This document shows, in pieces, positions 46,701 through 58,700 of a stretch of DNA of 64,000 nt; position 1 is the stretch's first letter; each line of letters begins with the position of its first letter. The notes beneath the pieces are model-generated. The model searched no databases. It saw only the letters and a list, made by a program, of their open reading frames with translations, and had not been told where the DNA came from. Origin of the DNA: Actinernus sp. WN-2022 (lineage: Eukaryota > Cnidaria > Anthozoa > Actiniaria > Actinernidae); the NCBI GenBank assembly GCA_030867875.1, contig JAOWCC010000019.1, positions 75,296,861 to 75,360,860 of the forward strand, read 5' to 3'. The position numbers were made by a program, and so were the translations under genes.

Positions 46701-49700
46701 GACATCTCCAAGGTCGACTATCTAGCAGAACACGAGGGTCGAACCCACCTTCGTCCCATTCCAGGTCTTCCAACCTTTGTCGACGACGTCTATGTGTTTG
46801 GATATCTTCGGCAGGAGGACATTGTGGTGTCTCGAGGGTATGTACTCTGTACGACAGGAGAGGAAGGTACAGCAAAGTACGTAGTAGCAAGAGTGGTGCT
46901 AGCAGCACGCGAGGCTATGGGCAAAAAGGCAGATGGAACTTCGAGGAGTCACATCCCTACCAACATCCTACATACTCTCGCAACAAGGAAAGACACCCAA
47001 GGCAGTTCCATTCGGGCTACAATCGAACGGATCGAACACGGCACCGAAAAAGCAGCAAAAAGGAAGTGGAACGAACTCTACGGCAACGTCGAAGCAAAAG
47101 GTCTGTTTGTTGCGAAGGTAGATGTGTCCGACATACCCATGGACGAACTACAAGCCTCTCTACCAGCGTTCGAACGCCAGCTACTATTCCAAGGGTACGG
47201 GTTGTATTCCATCGACTATACACAGGACTTCTCTGAGGTCCTCGATCGAAAAGCGTTGGTGGAGCACCTATGCGTTTTCGAAGACTTCCGAGAGCAGGGA
47301 TCCTTCTTCGAGGCCATGTCCAATCTGGAAAAGCCCACCATCCTCGCAAATATCGATAGCGTCGGCAACCATGTGTGTACGTGGGTCCACACCAACCCAG
47401 ACGGCTACAGAACTATAACAAAGATATACAACAAGATCGTCTCGAATTTCGAAGCCGGAGAGGTCCAGACCCCAGTGGGAGGCTATCTTGCCGAGTACGT
47501 CGACTGCCCCAATCCACACCTGCGCAAAACCTTCCAACATCCAGATGTACAAGCTCGAGGCTGCACACGCATCGAGATATCGCTGTATGCCTGCCAAGGA
47601 ACTATGCTGTGTGCAACAACGGCCCAGAAGGTGGTCGACAAAGCCCTAGCGCTAGTCTCTCCAAAAGACGATCTACCAGAAGAAGAAGGACTCTTTGTGG
47701 TCCAACCTCCAGCCAAGCAGTGGGAGAATCTTGCTGCTAGCCTAGACCGATGTCTTGTGGTGGCCAATCGCCACATGGGAGAGATATTTGTGGCTTGGTA
47801 TGCACACACCACAACAGGAAGAGTCGCAGGTGTTCGGATCCTTCCTACCAAGGCCAATATCGAAGACGAACAGAAGTGGGAGAGAGCAGTCGAATGGGCC
47901 GCTGCAGACTTCGGCTTCCGAGGTTGTCCTATCTTTCGGGTAGACATTCTATCCCTAGAACCAGAAAACATCGAAATTGCGCCACTACGATGCTACACCA
48001 AGGACCCCAACTCCGACACAATTTTGGCTGCAAGCAAGAAGCCCACACAGCTACATCCAAAAGCTTCGAACCCCGAGCAGCTGTTGCCAGAGACATCCTA
48101 CATATCGTGGATCTGGAGAGACGAAAAGTGCCAGATCATCGGAGTAGCAAAAAGCATCTTCCCACTCCTGGAAGTAGATACCAACCGGCAAATCTCCACA
48201 TTGTCGAAGGCAACCGCGAGAAGCGTCTACAAGACCTGGAAGATGCATTGGCCTCGCACGAGTGGAGACAAAAAACCAAGGAACACCACGAAGCAGTGCT
48301 CCAGCAAGAAGAAGAAAAGAGACAGAATCGAAAGACAGAGTTGGAAGGTCTGCAGAAGTACGTGGAGGCACATCGATGGTATAGAAAAATATCCACACAA
48401 ACTCGGAAGCAGGTACTCGACGCACTAGACGGCCAAACCGCCAAGCTGGCATGCATTGCCCCAGACCCTGGCAACATAGCAACACCCTTTCGAATCCTAG
48501 GGTATAGACAACCAACCAAGGAACGCGCACCAGGAACAGGCGATGGAATGCGCATTGTGTTGTCCCCGGAAGATGCAGCCGGAATGGTACCCAAGACAAT
48601 CGTGGTATGGCCCACCAAAAGCCTATCCAAGGTGTTGGGAGAGTGTGTCGACGACTTCGAGATCGACGACAAAGATTGCTATGGACGTATCCTATACTGG
48701 CTCCCCACCACAAACCAGAAAAAGAGGCTATGCATTGGAGTCGAGTCCACTCGTGTATTCCAAAACAAACAGGGGTGCGATATTTCTTGGAACCCTATTG
48801 TCGTGCTCTGTACCCCCGATCCTACGAAGAAAGCCAAGCTCCAGGCCATTGCCGACAGGGCATGGGAGGCCGAAAAGCAAATACGCGCCCTAGAGCAAGA
48901 GCAAGCCCAAGCTCGGATGGCACAATCGCCTGCCCCAAAGCCAAAGGATTGTACCAAGGCATTAGATCTAGCCAAAGGAGAGTATATTTGCCGCTACTAC
49001 TCCCAGGCTATATTTCGTGGAAATCCTCGAATATTGTTGTGGTTGTATCCAATCGACAAAGATGGCAATCCCACAGCCGAAGCAGAGCCTGTATATGGCA
49101 AGTTCCTACAAGACGAGGTAGACAGAGTTGGTGGATCAGAGACACTATCGAAAGCCTTTGCCCCCATTCGCTGTTGGCTAGGAGAAGAGAGGACAACTCC
49201 ACAAAAGAAGAAGGATAGACTAGCCACACTGGTAGCAGTAGAAGCACCAATACCCTAGACAACCACAACTCCCCCATCGATTGCTAGATAGGCATGTCCC
49301 CACCTATCGGCTACAACAAACAACTCGCCCAATTCCCATCCTCTACACTTCTTTGCGGTCTCCCCAGATATATGTCCAAGTATGCCAGTGCCTTTGGCAC
49401 CAACAGCGTCCATCGTTTCCAAGGCCACAAACTCCAATTCCGAAAACTCTCGAGTAGGACCATCCAGGTATGCTTGTCGCGCCGCTACGAAGGAACGCAA
49501 AGGGAATCGAGGAGGACAACCACGAACTTTCTCGATATCCATGGCGCGGGGTATACTATGGGTGTATATACCTAGTAGGACAAATCTCCAAGACGTACGA
49601 ACTAGAAAATATATTCCCATGCAGACCACCATAGACAATTGCGATCCATAGCAGAAAATACATTCCCATGCAGACCACCATAGACAATTGCGCCAAACAA

Positions 49701-52700
49701 AAAGAAGGACCGACTTGTCACCATATCTATATGCCACTGTGTAGAAACAGATGAACAAACGAAGACTACTAGCCAAGACTAGCCAAACGCTGGAATGCTG
49801 GACTATCTGGCCAAGGCAACACAAGGCCATCCTCGTTGCACAACGAAGGAGTCTCGTCGTCGTCGTCTCGCACAAGATACAACGGTCCAAGAGCAAGAGC
49901 AGCGCACAGAGCTTTCCCCACGCTTTCTACTCCAACATCCTCCAATCCAACAGAGCACAACACACCTTTCCCTTTTTTCGGCGAGGCAAGGTATTCCTCC
50001 AAGGACGTCATGGTTGCACCCGAAGACACAGCCACTGCCATAGCGTCCCTCCAAGCCTGTATTGGATAGAACAATGGCCACTTTCCCCAAGAACCACACA
50101 CTCGTGGCATAGCCATCCTATATATACTCTGCAGATAGGAACCTCCAAATGCGCCTGCCTACCTACTAGAGAAACATCTACTATAGAATATATCCTACAG
50201 TTGCTACGATTGCTACGCAACGACAAAATGTCAAAACCCACCCAACTATCCGAAGAGCAGATACGATGTCTGGCACAGCCGCAAAGAAGAAGTATGGGAT
50301 AGGACATGCACGACTCCGACGCATATGGGGCGAAGACCAGGAAGACCCAACCATGCGCCAACTGCGGAAAGACACAGAAGAGGTCCAGAAGGAGCAGGAA
50401 GAGTATTTTGCCCCACTCGAAGGAAAGAAGCCGCATCCAAGGGCAGCAAAGAAGAGAGCTCGGCCAAAGCCCAAAGAAGAAGAAGCATGTGCAATTGCAT
50501 AGGTCGCGAACAATAGGAAGCAAAAGAAAAGAAAAAGCTCGTTGCAACGGTACGAACATAGGGAAAGAAAAAAGAAAAGCTCGTTGCAACGGTACGAACA
50601 TAGGGAAAGAAAAACGAAAAGCTCGTTGCAACGGTACGAATAATAATAATAATAATAATAACGTATTAGGAGCATCCTACAGAGTCTCGATGCTCTTACA
50701 TACTATACCTAATAGAAATAAAAATTACATGAATATATAAAAAGTATCAAGTAACTAGCTAAAAGCATCTAAAAAGAAAGGTCTTCAAACTTGATTTAAA
50801 CGTAATTAATGAATCAATACTTCGAATATAATCCGGAAGAGAGTTCCACAGTTTAGCTGCAGCGACATAGAATGATCTGTCGCCATAGGTTACAGTATTA
50901 CAACGAGGAACTGACAGTAAATTATGTGAATGTGAACGAGCTTTTCTTTTTTCTTTCCCTATGTTCGTACCGTTGCAACGAACATAGGGAAAGAAAAAAG
51001 AAAAGCTCGTTGCAACGGTACGAACATAGGGAAAGAAAAAAGAAAAGCTCGTTGCAACGGTACGAATAATAATAATAATAATAATAACGTATTAGGAGCA
51101 TCTTACAGAGTCTCGATGCTCTTACATATTATACCTAATAGAAATAAAAATTACATGAATATATAAAAAGTATCAAGTAACTAGCGAAAAGCATCTAAAA
51201 AGAAAGGTCTTCAAACTTGATTTAAACGTAATTAATGAATCAATACTTCGAATATAATCCGGAAGAGAGTTCCACAGTTTAGCTGCAGCGACATAGAATG
51301 ATCTGTCGCCATAGGTTACAGTATTACAACGAGGAACTGACAGTAAATTATGTGAATGTGAACGAGCTTTTCTTTTTTCTTTCCCTATGTTCGTACCGTT
51401 GCAACGAACATAGGAAAAGAAAAAAGAAAAGCTCGTTGCAACGGCACGAACATAGGGAAAGAAAAAAGAAAAGCTCGTTGCAACGGCACGAACATAGGGA
51501 AAGAAAAAATAAAAGCTCGTTGCAACGGCACGAACATAGGGAAAGAAAAAAGAAAAGCTCGTTGCAACGGTACGAACATAGAGAAAGAAAAAAGAAAAGC
51601 TCGTTGCAACGGTACGAACATAGGGAAAGAAAAAAGAAAAGCTCGTTGCAACGGCACGAACATAGGGAAAGAAAAAAGAAATTGCTCGATGCCAACGGAG
51701 CAAACATATGGGCAGAAAAGAGAAGTGCGTACCAAGGAATCCCACCGCCCGAGAGGAAGGAAAAAAAAGAAGTGCAATCGCGCAGACCACGACCAAGAGG
51801 AAGGGAAAAGAAGCGCAATCGCATAGGCCACGCCCTTGCGGATGCCAAAGAGCCAACCCTTGGGGCAATTTCTCTGGACCAAGGGCAATTTCCTATAGCA
51901 TTGGGGCAATTTCCTATAGCATTGGGGCAATTTCTCTGGACCAAGGGCAATTTCCTATAGCATTGGGTCAATTTCCTATAGCATTGGAGCAATTTCTTAT
52001 AGCATTGGGGCAATTTCTCTGGACCAAGGGCAATTTCCTATGTTCGTACCGTTGCAACGAGCTTTTCTTTTTTCTTTCCCTATGTTAGTGCCGTTGCAAC
52101 GAGCTTTTCTTTTTTCTTTCCCTATGTTCGTACCGTTGCAACGAGCGTTTCTTTTTTCTTTCCCTATGTTCGTACCGTTGCAACGAGCTTCTCTTTTTTC
52201 TTTCCCTATGTTCGTACCGTTGCAACGAGCTTTTTCTTTTCTTTTGCTTCCTATTGTTCGCGACCTATGCAATTGCACATGCTTCTTCTTCTTTGGGCTT
52301 TGGCCGAGCTCTCTTCTTTGCTGCCCTTGGATGCGGCTTCTTTCCTTCGAGTGGGGCAAAATACTCTTCCTGCTCCTTCTGGACCTCTTCTGTGTCTTTC
52401 CGCAGTTGGCGCATGGTTGGGTCTTCCTGGTCTTCGCCCCATATGCGTCGGAGTCGTGCATGTCCTATCCCATACTTCTTCGTTGCGGCTGTGCCAGACA
52501 TCGTATCTGCTCTTCGGATAGTTGGGTGGGTTTTGACATTTTGTCGTTGCGTAGCAATCGTAGCAACTGTAGGATATATTCTATAGTAGATGTTTCTCTA
52601 GTAGGTAGGCAGGCGCATTTGGAGGTTCCTATCTGCAGAGTATATATAGGATGGCTATGCTACGAGTGTGTGGTTCTTGGGGAAAGTGGCCATTGTTCTA

Positions 52701-55700
52701 TCCAATACAGGCTTGGAGGGACGCTATGGCAGTGGCGGTGTCTTCGGGTGCAACCATGACGTCCTTGGAGGAATACCTTGCCTCGCCGAAAAAAGGGAAA
52801 GGTGTGTTGTGCTCTGTTGGAGTGGAGGATGTTGGAGTAGAAAGCGTGGGGAAAGCTCTGTGCGCTGCTCTTGCTCTTGGACCGTTGTATCTTGTGCGAG
52901 ACGACGACGAGACTCCTTCGTTGTGCAACGAGGATGGCCTTGTGTTGCCTTGGCCAGATAGTCCAGCATTCCAGCGTCTGGCTAGTCTTGGCTAGTAGTC
53001 TTCGTTTGTTCGTCTGTTTCTACATATGGTGGCAAGTCGGTCCTTCTTTTTGTTTGGCGCAATTGTCTATGGTGGTCTGCATGGTAATATGTTTTCTGCT
53101 ATGGATCGCAATTGTCTATGGTGGTCTGCATGGGAATATATTTTCTAGTTCGTACGTATTGGAGATTTGTCCTACTAGGTATATACACCCATAGTATACC
53201 CCGCGCCATGGATATCGAGAAAGTTCGTAGTTGTCCTCCTCGATTCCCTTTGCGTTCCTTCGTAGCGGCGCGACAAGCATACCTGGAGAGTTTTCGGAAG
53301 AGGAGTTTGTGGCCTTGGAAACGATGGACGCTGTTGGTTCCAAGAAATATCGCACCCCTGTTTGTTTTGGAATACACGAGTGGACTCGACTCCAATGCAT
53401 AGCCTCTTTTTCTGGTTTGTGGTGCGGAGCCAGTATAGGATACGTCCATAGCAATCTTTGTCGTCGATCTCGAAGTCGTCGACACACTCTCCCAACACCT
53501 TGGATAGGCTTTTGGTGGGCCATACCACGATTGTCTTGGGTACCATTCCGGCTGCATCTTCCGGGGACAACACAACGCGCATTCCATCGCCTGTTCCTGG
53601 TGCGCGTTCCTTGGTTGGTTGTCTATACCCTAGGATTCGAAAGCGTGTTGCTATGTTGCCAGGGTCTGGGGCAATGCATGCCAGCTTGGCGGTTTGGCCG
53701 TCTAGTGCGTCGAGTACCTGCTTCCGAGTTTGTGTGGATATTTTTCTATACTGTCGATGTGCCTCCACGTACTTCTGCAGGCCTTCCAACTCTGTCTTTC
53801 GATTCTGTCTCTTTTCTTCTTCTTGCTGGAGCACTGCTTCGTGGTGTTCCTTGGTTTTTTGGTCTCCAATCGTGCGAGGCCAATGCATCTTCCAGGTCTT
53901 GTAGACGCTTCTCGCGGTTGGCCTTCGACAATGTGGAGATTTGCCGGTTGGTATCTACTTCCAGGTGTGGGAAGATGCTTTTTGCTACTCCGATGGTCTG
54001 GCACTTTTTGTCTCTCCAGATCCACGATATGTAGGATGTCCCTGGCAACAGCTGCTCGGGGTTCGAAGCTTTTGGATGTAGCTGTGTGGGCTTCTTGCTT
54101 GCAGCCAAAATTGTGTGGGAGTTAGGGTCCTTGGTGTAGCATCGTAGTGGCGCAATTTCGATGTTTTCTGGTTCTAGGGATAGAATGTCTACCCGAAAGA
54201 TAGGACAACCTCGGAAGCCGAAGTCTGCAGCGGCCCATTCGACTGCTCTCTCCCACTTCTGTTCGTCTTCGATATTGGCCTTGGTAGGAAGGATCCGAAC
54301 ACCTGCGACTCTGCCTGTTGTGTTGTGTGCATACCAAGCCACGAATATCTCTCCCATGTGGCGATTGGCCACCACAAGACATCGGTCTAGGCTAGCAGCA
54401 AGATTCTCCCACTGCTTGGCTGGAGGTTGGACCACAAAGAGTCGTTCTTCTTCTGGTAGATCGTCTTTTGGCGAGACTAGCACTAGGGCTTTGTCGACCA
54501 CCTTCTGGGCCGTTGTTGCAGACAGCATAGTTCCTTGGCAGGCATACATCTGGATGTTGGAAGGTTTTGTGCAGGTGTGGATTGGGGCAGTCGACGTACT
54601 CGGCAAGATAGCCTCCCACTGGGGTCTGGACCTCTCCGGCTTCGAAATTCGAGACGATCTTGTTGTATATCTTTGTTCTAGTTGTGTAGCCGTCTGGGTT
54701 GGTGTGGACCCACGTACACACATGGTTGCCGATGCTATCGGTATTTGCGAGGATGGTGGGCTTTTCCAGATTGGACATGGCCTCGAAGAAGGATCCCTGC
54801 TCTCGGAAGTCTTCGAAAACGCATTGGTGCTCCACCAACGCTTTTCGATCGAGGACCCCAGAGAAGTCCTGTCTATAGTCGATGGAATACAACCCGTACC
54901 CTTGGAATAGTAGCTGGCGTTCGAACGCTGGTAGAGAGGCTTGTAGTTCGTACATGGGTATGTCGGACACATCTACCTTCGCAACAAACAGACCTTTTGC
55001 TTCGACGTAGCCGTAGAGTTCGTTCCACTTCCTTTTTGCTGCTTTTTCGGTGCCGTGTTCGATCCGTTCGATTGTAGCCCGAATGGAACTGCCTTGGGTG
55101 TCTTTCCTTCTTGCAATAGTATGTAGGATGTTGGTAGGGATGTGGCTCCTCGAAGTTCCATCTGTCTTTTTGCCCATAGCCTCGCGTGCTGCTAGCACCA
55201 CTCTTGCTACTACGTACTTTGCTGCACCTTCCTCTCCTGTCGTACAGAGTACATACCCTCGAGACACCACAATGTCCTCCTGCCGAAGATATCCAAACAC
55301 ATAGACGTCGTCGACAAAGGTTGGAAGACCTGGAATGGGACGAAGGTGGGTTCGACTCTCGTGTTCTGCTAGATAGTCGACCTTGGAGATGTCGGACAGG
55401 AGATTGCTCTCGTAGGCATTCTCTACCAACAGATGTGCGGCTACGGACTTTTTGGCTCGAATACCCATACTTGCTAAGGTTGCTTGTACAGCCATGTTGC
55501 TCTAGTGTAGGTTCGATGTACGAAAGTCGCTCGATATATCTTGTGCTACTGTAGCTCTAATAGGGCTGAAATTGGCTACAAAATACACTATCCTAGGGCG
55601 ACGTTTGTCTACCAAAGTGGGCGGGCCAAAGAAGGGAATGTATATGGACGGGGTATTTTGGTCTTTGCAGGAGATGCAAAAAAAATGGCTGCCGAAAGTG

Positions 55701-58700
55701 GGTGGGCAAAAAGGTAGCTGAAATCGAGGTAGACCTGGCGGAAAGTACACTCTCCTAGGGCCCAAGAAGGGAATGTATATGGACGGGGTATTTTGGTCTT
55801 TGCAGGAGACACACAAAACAATGGCTGCCGAAAGTGGGTGGGCAAAAAGGTAGCTGAAATCGAGGTAGACCTGGCGGAAAGTACACTCTCCTAACTTTGT
55901 TTTCTACAGAAAATACGAGGTGCTGCGCCAGAACCCCCAATTCCTATACTACTGAATAGTAGAATGGTAAAATATATTTTGCTTTGAATGCTGTGCCGCT
56001 GAGTTAAAGAGGTTTTAAGATCCAAAATACTAATTACATGACGTCAGGGGAGGTATCTGCAATCACTTCTTAGAGGTTGTGAATGGGCGTTTCTACTGAT
56101 ATAGGAAAACAAATTTCTAACATCATTTTATTTCAACCATGGGTATAACACTGATAATTTGAAAAATTTGTTTAATTGTAACAAAACAAATTGTATAATA
56201 ATTGATGCCTCCCCTGACGTCATGTAATTAGCATTTTGGATATTAAAACCTCCTTAACTCAGCGGCACAGCATTCAAAGCAAAATATATTTTACCATTCT
56301 ACTATTCACTTGATTTAGAATTGATACCTAAAATAAAAAAATATTGTTCATAGGCACTTTAAAAGGTTTTGTAAGCGCGCGAGCCAATCAGTACCCGCCC
56401 GACCCCGACATTGGAAATCAACTGAGGATGAGAGGTTTCTTATCTCGAGATTTTCTTCAAACAGAGCAGTAACGTAAGAGAAAACAAATATTTTTTGTTC
56501 GTGTTAGCTGTCGTATAATAAACAATTTATTACACGAAAAGTTGTGTAATACGGCTGGGAATTTTTAATCGTCAATTTTTTTTTTTTCTCGCATTTCAGG
56601 CTCGAAAAAATAAAACAGACTCGTATAAAAATACCCAACCATATTACACAACTTTCCGTGTAATAACTTCTTTGTATACTGTACCTTCCCTGGTATTCAT
56701 CTTAATAATTACTTAATCATTACATCAGAACCTATAACGGTTTCATATTTCGCTTAGCCAATCAGCGTTGTATATCTCTACTGTATATAATTTCAAAGTT
56801 TACTTGTATTCTTTACTTAGCTCATATAATCGTTAACCCCTGAAGAAGGAACAGCCGTCCGATTAGCTCATATGATTTTTAAGTAAGCCTGGCAAAAGTT
56901 CGGGATTAACTCTCGCAAAGTGAAATATGACCTACGGCAGAAACTTTCGACTCAGGTTTCACATGTGTACTTCAAAGACCTCTCACGAACTGACAAGACC
57001 CCTCGATGTCACTTTCAAGAGCATTTGGCCCGGCAGTGACGTCACAATATTCAGCCGCGCGTTAACGAGAAGCTTGGAGACGAGGCTATGTTGGATACAA
57101 CACAGCCATGCAAACACAGCATGTAAATGTAACCACAGTTACCAGAAGTGACAGTTTCCGTCTATAGACCATTTTGTCAAGTATGCGCACGCAACAGGCT
57201 TGACGGGCCGTTAAATACTTCACGTGGGAATCACGTAGTGGTTTCCTATAACCCTCCCTATTATTTCAACCAATACTAAATCCAAGCTTTTTTGCTCTGA
57301 CGAAGGGCTAACGCTCGAAACGTCAGCTGCTACTCGCTTTCCACGGCGGTTAGCATACCTCAATCGACTTTGGTTGATTACACACCAGTCTAAATCCAAG
57401 CTGCCTACATGAAGTATTTCTTGGCGGGCCGTGAGTTTTGTTAGCTTTTGTTAGACTTGTTCTGATGCGACAGCCTTTGTTATTCAAATTATCGGCTATT
57501 GTTCAAAAATTGGCGGCTATTGTTCAAAAAGCGATTTGGCGGGCCAATATTGCGTGTGTATACCTGAGAAAACGGTCTATTGATTTACAGAATATTTATG
57601 TTTCTTTATGCTTCGGCCTTGCATTATTTAGCACTAGGCCACAACCTCCCTTCGTGCCTCTTATAAACACGTGCAATAAAAGTCGAACTTTTCTCTTGGT
57701 TTAGACGTTTCAGTGACTTAACTTCACAAACTATCAAGTAAAAACCTGATTTTTACGAGCCTCTCTAATGGTTACGGGATTGAATAGCCCACTTTTAATT
57801 AGATATGTTGCTTCACTAGTTTCAATAAGAGCTGGCTCCGCAACAAATTTTAAAAATGTGTTCTACTTTTGGATAATAGAATACATTTTATTTACCCCGG
57901 AGCGTCACGGTGACAAGTGAAGCACATAGAGATATCTGTAATATTATGCGAGTGCATACAAATTTCAAGTTCACGATAATATTACACATTCCTCTTGACT
58001 GTTGGACTTTTCTCTCCTGCAATTGTCTAATAGAGGTAAACAGTGACCCACCTGCATTTTCAAGCAGAATTTCCATCCCACCAGGATGCTGAATAAAAAA
58101 TAAAAAAAGCAACTCAAGCATGCATGTTAAGGCATGGTTTGAGCATGAAATCGAGGCTAAAGCTATTTTATTGAATAGAGTGGCTTATGTTTGCCCGAAT
58201 TCTACAAAAATAGTGGATATCACTAAGCTCAGCGTTCTGAGTCGTTTGAACAGATTTTGTTGTAAAATGTCTATCAGGTGACCAGCCACGTGATTACAAA
58301 ATCTGGAAATTTCATCTCAAAATGGCCCGGTTACACTGCATTTTTAAAATCCTAATCCTTCTAGCCAGTTCCACATTGTTGAAGTAACTTTGGACAACTT
58401 CATCTTTTTAATTACATCTATCAATCTTAGAACCAACCAATAAAGTATTGAAAGTGAATCAACTTTGAATAAATAATAAAGTCAAACATTTTAACGCGCC
58501 AAACAGATGACATGTGTCGACTTCGATCCCAGTTGCCGTTCGTGACTCGTGAACGTCTCTAATTTCTAGATCATGAAAATATTACCTCGTGAAGAAAAGG
58601 AGTCGCATCGTAGACGCTATCGTTGTAAACAATCCAGCAAGTCTCTACAGAACAGTGTCTCGAGACGTCCTTTAGTGAATATTCTATCGTTTTGTCATCA

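Larger units (their letters stand above)
46037..56366. mobile_element. Palindromic virus- or plasmid-like element in cytochrome b5 intron 2
   Basis: Two inverted arms of ~4.3-4.6 kb (46037-50640 and 52040-56366) flank a ~1.4-kb centre. Outer ends match as AGTGCCTATGAACAATA at 46037 and its complement at the right. Each arm has four genes in the same order: A, B, C, D from outside to centre. The arms differ by substitutions and many indels, including a MITE and a 135-bp duplication in the right arm and ~200 bp with poly(C) only in the left. No LINE- or transposon-type enzyme is recognised. Gene density is far above the host background and base composition is less AT-rich. It is best read as an integrated, decayed head-to-head replicon; a large foldback element with unknown genes is the alternative. 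Confidence 0.75.

Noticed and set aside
47750..49258. A separate 502-codon gene downstream of gene A
   Set aside because: Its first ~150 codons lie out of frame within gene A. The rest is the continuation of gene A after a one-base loss, as the right-arm copy shows.
51173..52013. Open frames of 181-239 codons around 51.2-52.8 kb on both strands, rich in Phe/Ser or Lys/Arg
   Set aside because: They follow the 42-bp iterons, whose period is a multiple of three. They read through repeats, LINE tails and array junctions; only the short gene-D and LINE pieces inside them are meaningful.
46037..56366. Assembly artefact (false inverted duplicate)
   Set aside because: The arms differ by substitutions, arm-specific deletions, a 135-bp duplication and a MITE. 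A simple artefact would give identical arms. Long reads would still be needed for proof.
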